Position numbers and translations under genes: made by a program. Source: an uncultured Acetatifactor sp. (GTDB taxonomy: Bacteria; Bacillota; Clostridia; Lachnospirales; Lachnospiraceae). Taken from it: 25,518 bases of DNA. The notes under the pieces are model-generated. The model was given only the letters and a program-made list of their open reading frames with translations, made no database searches and had not been told where the DNA came from. Where the stretch lies: assembly GCA_910578815.1 (NCBI GenBank), contig CAJTSE010000014.1:15550-41067 (forward strand), in the 5' to 3' direction. Positions 22,066 through 25,518 of this stretch are shown piece after piece. Each line of letters begins with the position of its first letter. Within the stretch, counting starts at the first letter, position 1.

Positions 22066-23736
22066 CTATGGTACCTCCGGATACAGCTCATGGTCGTAAT
22101 TGTGGGAATTTCCATGCTTGGCCGAATATTCCATCATCTGCGCCTCCGTCCAGTAAAAAATCACGGGATGATCCTTCCTGGGCGTTGTATCCAAGTGATG
22201 CCAGCCCTCTCCAATATCCACCAGATTCCAATAGTGTGTTGTTCTGGAGGGAATCTTTTCAATATCCATATTGGTGATACCTGCTCGATCCAGCAATACC
22301 TTTGTGGTACAGGCATAGACATAACAATCCCCCTGCTTCTGTACAAAGCCTTCATAAGCGGCCTTCACCCAGTCTCCCTTATCGGAATGGCTGATATAAC
22401 CCACATTCGTTTTTACATAGTTATAGATTGCCAGAATTTTATCGTATTGGCTCATCCCTTCCGTAAAAATGGATGCCAGTACGGCGTCCGCATAACCGTA
22501 TACTTCGTTCACGTCATACGTCATTGCCATTACCGTAACATTTATAGTAACAGATGCTGTGTTTCCCGCATGGTCCACCGCGGAATAGGTCACCGGATAA
22601 ACCCCCGTCTCTTCCAAATTCACCTGACTGTTATCCACATTCAGCGCCAGTTCTTCTCCACTGTTGTCCGTAACCGTCACGTTCTTTTTATAGGCAATGG
22701 ATGTGCCCATAACATAGGTTATATCCCTGGCTCCCGTGATCACGGGCGGCTCCTTGTCCTCTGTCAGCGTTAGCAAAGCAGACGCCTTAGTCGCATTACC
22801 GCTTCCGTCTGTAAACACCAGGCTGACCTCCTGGCTTCCTGCAAGGGTAAGATCCGGCTCTATGGCAAACGCAGCCGTCACCGGCGAAATATCCTGAACA
22901 GACAATATAAAAGCCTCCGCAGATACCGGAGTGTTCACGAATCCGTTCACATCCCGCACTTCCACCTTTGGCGGAACGGTATCCATGATGTTAAGGATGG
23001 AGTTATAAGCAATTCCGTCCACTTCTATACTCACTGTCTGCCGGGAGGGCTGAGAAGTATCAATTCCTGTGGTCAAAAGCTTTTTCTCCTGCCCGGCCAG
23101 CGTAAAGTCCTCCGCAACAGGCGGAGCAGCCCCAACCTCCCATTCCAGCTCGGCCAGAACCGGATTAATAAACAACGTTGTTTCCAGGCGTGTTATGTTC
23201 CCTCCCATATCACTCAGCAGAATCACCACTCCCTGTTCTCCCCACTTTCCGAAATCCGGTGCCTCTGCAAAAGTTACGGATACGGTTGTGGCATCCTGTA
23301 TATCCAACACAAAATCATCCGGCCGGCAAATCTGCCCATACCCCAGTTCCACAGGACTTACACTCCCCTGAGGGGCTATGGTATCACTGACATAAAGAGT
23401 ACATTCGTGAGAAAACAGACCGCTTTTAACATTAACCTGATATTCACCCGGTACGTGGGTATCAAGCTCCCGGCTTGCGCCGACAAAGACCGCATCCGGC
23501 GTGGGATTCTTAAAGAAGTCCTGAGGACTGATTTCCACCCCCGCCTCCACATAACTCACCTTATAGGTAAGGCTGTCCACATAAAAGCAGCCTGCCACAA
23601 GCAGCCCGGAAAGCAGCAAAATAAAGGTCAGCAAAAAGGAACCTTTTCTTTTTCCTCTCCTGCCGCCCTGACGTTTGCAATATCTTCCGCCGTTTAGCGG
23701 CCGCCGTCCGGCTCCTAAAATCTCTTCGTCTCTCAT
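22066..23736 (-). CDS. Surface protein with Ig-like repeats and transglutaminase-like domain
   Basis: This 556-residue protein has a basic cytoplasmic N-terminus (~1-32), one hydrophobic segment (~33-52), several beta-sandwich (Ig-like) repeats (~60-400) and a C-terminal transglutaminase-like domain. The hydrophobic segment ends LLVAGC, which also fits a lipobox at Cys50. Repeats are marked by DTIAPQG, DTVPPKVEV and DKEPPVITGARD. The papain-like triad is GDCYVYACT (Cys471), THYWNLVDIG (His501) and HHLDTTP (Asp516). Such domains cut or cross-link peptides at the cell surface. The start at 23736 is chosen over an upstream GTG. It is on the same strand just before the dlt-like operon but is separated by the strong hairpin and has its own promoter. 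Confidence 0.85.
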   Translation of the reverse strand: MRDEEILGAGRRPLNGGRYCKRQGGRRGKRKGSFLLTFILLLSGLLVAGCFYVDSLTYKVSYVEAGVEISPQDFFKNPTPDAVFVGASRELDTHVPGEYQVNVKSGLFSHECTLYVSDTIAPQGSVSPVELGYGQICRPDDFVLDIQDATTVSVTFAEAPDFGKWGEQGVVILLSDMGGNITRLETTLFINPVLAELEWEVGAAPPVAEDFTLAGQEKKLLTTGIDTSQPSRQTVSIEVDGIAYNSILNIMDTVPPKVEVRDVNGFVNTPVSAEAFILSVQDISPVTAAFAIEPDLTLAGSQEVSLVFTDGSGNATKASALLTLTEDKEPPVITGARDITYVMGTSIAYKKNVTVTDNSGEELALNVDNSQVNLEETGVYPVTYSAVDHAGNTASVTINVTVMAMTYDVNEVYGYADAVLASIFTEGMSQYDKILAIYNYVKTNVGYISHSDKGDWVKAAYEGFVQKQGDCYVYACTTKVLLDRAGITNMDIEKIPSRTTHYWNLVDIGEGWHHLDTTPRKDHPVIFYWTEAQMMEYSAKHGNSHNYDHELYPEVP

Positions 23737-23775
23737 CCTGTGTTCTTGCCTCTCCAGTGCATACACATCGTTGTC

Positions 23776-23805
23776 ATTTTAACTCTACACCGGAAAAATT
23801 GTCAA
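23776..23805 (-). promoter_or_regulatory. SigA-type promoter of the transglutaminase-like gene
   Basis: On the minus strand TTGACA (23800-23805) is followed after 18 bp by TAAAAT (23776-23781), a perfect -35 with a 5 of 6 -10. It would start transcription near 23769, about 33 nt before the chosen ATG at 23736. Confidence 0.75.
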
Positions 23806-23871
23806 TAGTAAGGATAGCACGAAAATGTGTCCGTTTTGTATCATGGGTGTAACGGCTGTTCGCCGGCACGC

Positions 23872-23912
23872 AAATCCCCGCCTGAAAGCTCACAGCCTTC
23901 AAGCGGGGATTT
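23872..23912 (-). terminator. Terminator-like hairpin after oadA
   Basis: AAATCCCCGC (23872-23881) and GCGGGGATTT (23903-23912) form a perfect 10-bp stem, with TGAA/TTCA continuing inside. It lies 78 nt past the oadA stop. The U-rich 3' side on the minus strand is only ATTT, so efficiency is uncertain. It is the only strong hairpin between oadA and the next promoter. Confidence 0.6.
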
Positions 23913-23989
23913 CATTTTCGTAAATCCATATTCCCGGCACTCTTTTGACACACTACACCTGCCGGCATTGACTCGCAGTTCACGCCTGA

Positions 23990-25417
23990 TTATACGGGAT
24001 AAGCACCGTTTGTGGTATCAGCCTGTGTCATATCCACCTTCTCCTGCTGTGCCTGGCGGTACTTGAAGAAGTCCATAGCAACCTGCGGGAATAAAGCGTA
24101 GGATAAAACGTCCTCATCCTGCTGCTTCCACTCCTTCATCTCATTCTCCAGCTTATCCATCTCATTGCTCAGCGTATCTGCAAAACGTCCCGTCAGTCTT
24201 TCCTCACCAGGAATAACCTTGTCAATGACCTCCTGGCTCATAGGCTTGACGGTCTGCCCGTACTCGCCGCGCAGCACTGCTTTGGTCTCCTTGGTAGCCA
24301 TCTTGTATCTCTCGCCCATCAGCACGTTAAACACTGCCTGTGTCCCCACAATCTGGGAAGAAGGGGTAACCAGCGGCGGCTCGCCCAGATCCTTGCGGAC
24401 CTGAGGAATCTCCTTCAGCACCTCATAATACTTGTCTTCCGCATTCTGCTCCTTCAACTGACTCACCATGTTGGAAAGCATACCGCCGGGCACCTGATAA
24501 AGCAGGGTCTTAATATCAACGCCCATAACCTTGGGATTCAGCAGGCCGTTCTTTAAGCACTCATCTCTGAAGGGACGGAAGTAATCCGCAATTTCCGCCA
24601 GCAGATTCTGATCAAAGCCCGTATCATAGGGCGTGCCCCGGAAGGTCTCTACCATCACCTCGGTTGCCGGCTGGGAAGTACCCATAGCCAGCGGACTCAT
24701 GGCGGTGTCAATCACATCCACACCGGCTTCCACAGCCTTCAGGTATGTCATGCCTGCCACACCGGAGGTATAATGAGTATGCAGCTGAATGGGAAGATTG
24801 GTATTCTCCTTCATGGCCGCAATCAGCTCGCTTGCCCTGTAAGGAACCAGCAGGCCTGCCATGTCCTTGATACAGATGGAATCGGCACCCATCTCTTCGA
24901 TCTTCTTTGCCATATCAGCCCAATATTCCAGGGTGTAAGCGTCTCCCAAGGTATAAGACAGTGCCACCTGGGCATGACCTCTGCCTTCCTGCTGCTTCAT
25001 CCTGTTGGTGGCATTCACCGCCTCCTGCAGGTTGGGCAAATAGTTCAGGCAGTCAAAAATACGAATTATATCAATACCGTTTGCAATGGACTTCTGCACG
25101 AACGCGTCCACAACATCATCGGCATAAGGTCTGTAGCCTAAGATATTCTGTCCGCGAAACAGCATCTGCAGCTTGGTATTCTTAAAGCCGTCCCGCAGCC
25201 TGCGCAGTCTGTCCCAGGGATCTTCCTTCAGGAACCGTAAGGAAGCATCAAAGGTTGCGCCGCCCCAGCACTCTACGGAATGGTATCCCACCTTATCCAT
25301 TTTCTCTACAATGGGAAGCATAAACTCGGTAGGCATTCTGGTAGCAATCAGAGACTGGTGTGCGTCACGCAATATGGTTTCCGTTATCTTAATCGGTTTT
25401 TTTGTGATTTCTGACAT
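23990..25417 (-). CDS. oadA: Oxaloacetate decarboxylase alpha / pyruvate carboxylase subunit B
   Basis: This is a 475-residue biotin-dependent carboxyltransferase subunit. The TIM-barrel core starts TETILRDAHQSLIATRM (residues ~12-28, with the Asp-Ala-His-Gln metal/catalytic motif). It has ECWGGATFDASLRFL, the carboxylated Lys184 in IKDMAGLL, and the metal-binding H-T-H at 213-215 in QLHTHYTSG. It ends after the carboxyltransferase domain with no biotin-carrier (MKM) domain, so biotin must be on a separate subunit not present in this window. It could act in the Na+-pumping oxaloacetate decarboxylase or as a split pyruvate carboxylase. The start at 25417 has GGAGG upstream. The remaining ~100 bp to the window end shows no gene. 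Confidence 0.9.
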   Translation of the reverse strand: MSEITKKPIKITETILRDAHQSLIATRMPTEFMLPIVEKMDKVGYHSVECWGGATFDASLRFLKEDPWDRLRRLRDGFKNTKLQMLFRGQNILGYRPYADDVVDAFVQKSIANGIDIIRIFDCLNYLPNLQEAVNATNRMKQQEGRGHAQVALSYTLGDAYTLEYWADMAKKIEEMGADSICIKDMAGLLVPYRASELIAAMKENTNLPIQLHTHYTSGVAGMTYLKAVEAGVDVIDTAMSPLAMGTSQPATEVMVETFRGTPYDTGFDQNLLAEIADYFRPFRDECLKNGLLNPKVMGVDIKTLLYQVPGGMLSNMVSQLKEQNAEDKYYEVLKEIPQVRKDLGEPPLVTPSSQIVGTQAVFNVLMGERYKMATKETKAVLRGEYGQTVKPMSQEVIDKVIPGEERLTGRFADTLSNEMDKLENEMKEWKQQDEDVLSYALFPQVAMDFFKYRQAQQEKVDMTQADTTNGAYPV

Positions 25418-25518
25418 TGCGAATTTCCTCCATATAATTTTTTTGTGCATTGCTGGATCATTTCGGGCTTATTTCATCGCCGTATTGTCTCTTTTAAGCA
25501 ATGCTATTCATAAGCCCT

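Noticed and set aside
21958..22773. 271-codon plus-strand open frame opposite the transglutaminase gene
   Set aside because: It crosses the strong hairpin and is antisense to a complete catalytic domain.
25465..25517. GGGCTTAT/ATAAGCCC inverted repeat at the right edge
   Set aside because: An 8-bp match around a 37-bp loop next to the window end is too weak to call an element.

Overview
The window looks like a chromosomal segment from a Clostridia bacterium, most likely Lachnospiraceae. The reasons are the rnfCDGEAB gene order, the FAD enzyme-cmk-ispH-rpsA block, a biotin-carrier-free carboxyltransferase (oadA/pycB type), strong AGGAGG-type ribosome binding sites and moderate GC. The genus cannot be fixed from the sequence alone. 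Almost every gene is on the minus strand. The exceptions are an AP2-like gene (355-1179) and a YprB-type nuclease gene (8090-9193).

Layout. 1-354: a 27-bp tandem repeat followed by a long hairpin element, leading into the AP2/HNH-like gene. 1192-2286: a membrane-anchored GH25 muramidase. 2372-7699: a complete Rnf complex operon (C, D, G, E, A, B), tightly packed except for a 278-bp structured insert between rnfA and rnfB. 7700-8089: an intergenic region with an extended -10 promoter and paired hairpin repeats, then the YprB-like exonuclease and a bidirectional terminator. 9271-14149: cheR, rpsA, ispH, cmk and a HI0933-type flavoprotein. 14215-15817: a RpiR-type and a TetR-type regulator, the latter with a clear promoter and palindromic operator. 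15941-16087: a second copy of the hairpin element seen at the left end. 16153-21938: a six-gene operon described below. 22066-23736: a transglutaminase-like surface protein with its own promoter. 23990-25417: the decarboxylase alpha subunit.

The most interesting system is the 16153-21938 operon. In transcription order it encodes an Asp/Glu-racemase-family enzyme, an amino-acid adenylating enzyme, a 77-residue carrier protein, an MBOAT membrane acyltransferase, a membrane-anchored SGNH-like protein with Cys in place of the usual Ser, and a lipoprotein. This matches the logic of the dlt (D-alanylation) pathway: activate an amino acid, load it on a carrier, pass it across the membrane and esterify a surface polymer. 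Here a dedicated racemase is added and the activation enzyme lacks the D-Ala-pocket Cys of DltA. I infer a dlt-like system that decorates an envelope polymer with an amino acid that may not be D-alanine.

A second theme is non-coding structure. Two divergent copies of a long hairpin element keep their pairing while the arm sequences change. A multi-hairpin insert with a terminator-like stem and a 16-codon ORF splits rnfA from rnfB. A pair of hairpin direct repeats encloses a 27-codon basic ORF upstream of the nuclease gene. A 29-bp-stem hairpin lies in the leader of the racemase operon. None of these is explained by the protein-coding genes. Rnf and the Oad-type subunit are both known partners in ion-gradient energy metabolism, which suits an anaerobic fermenter.
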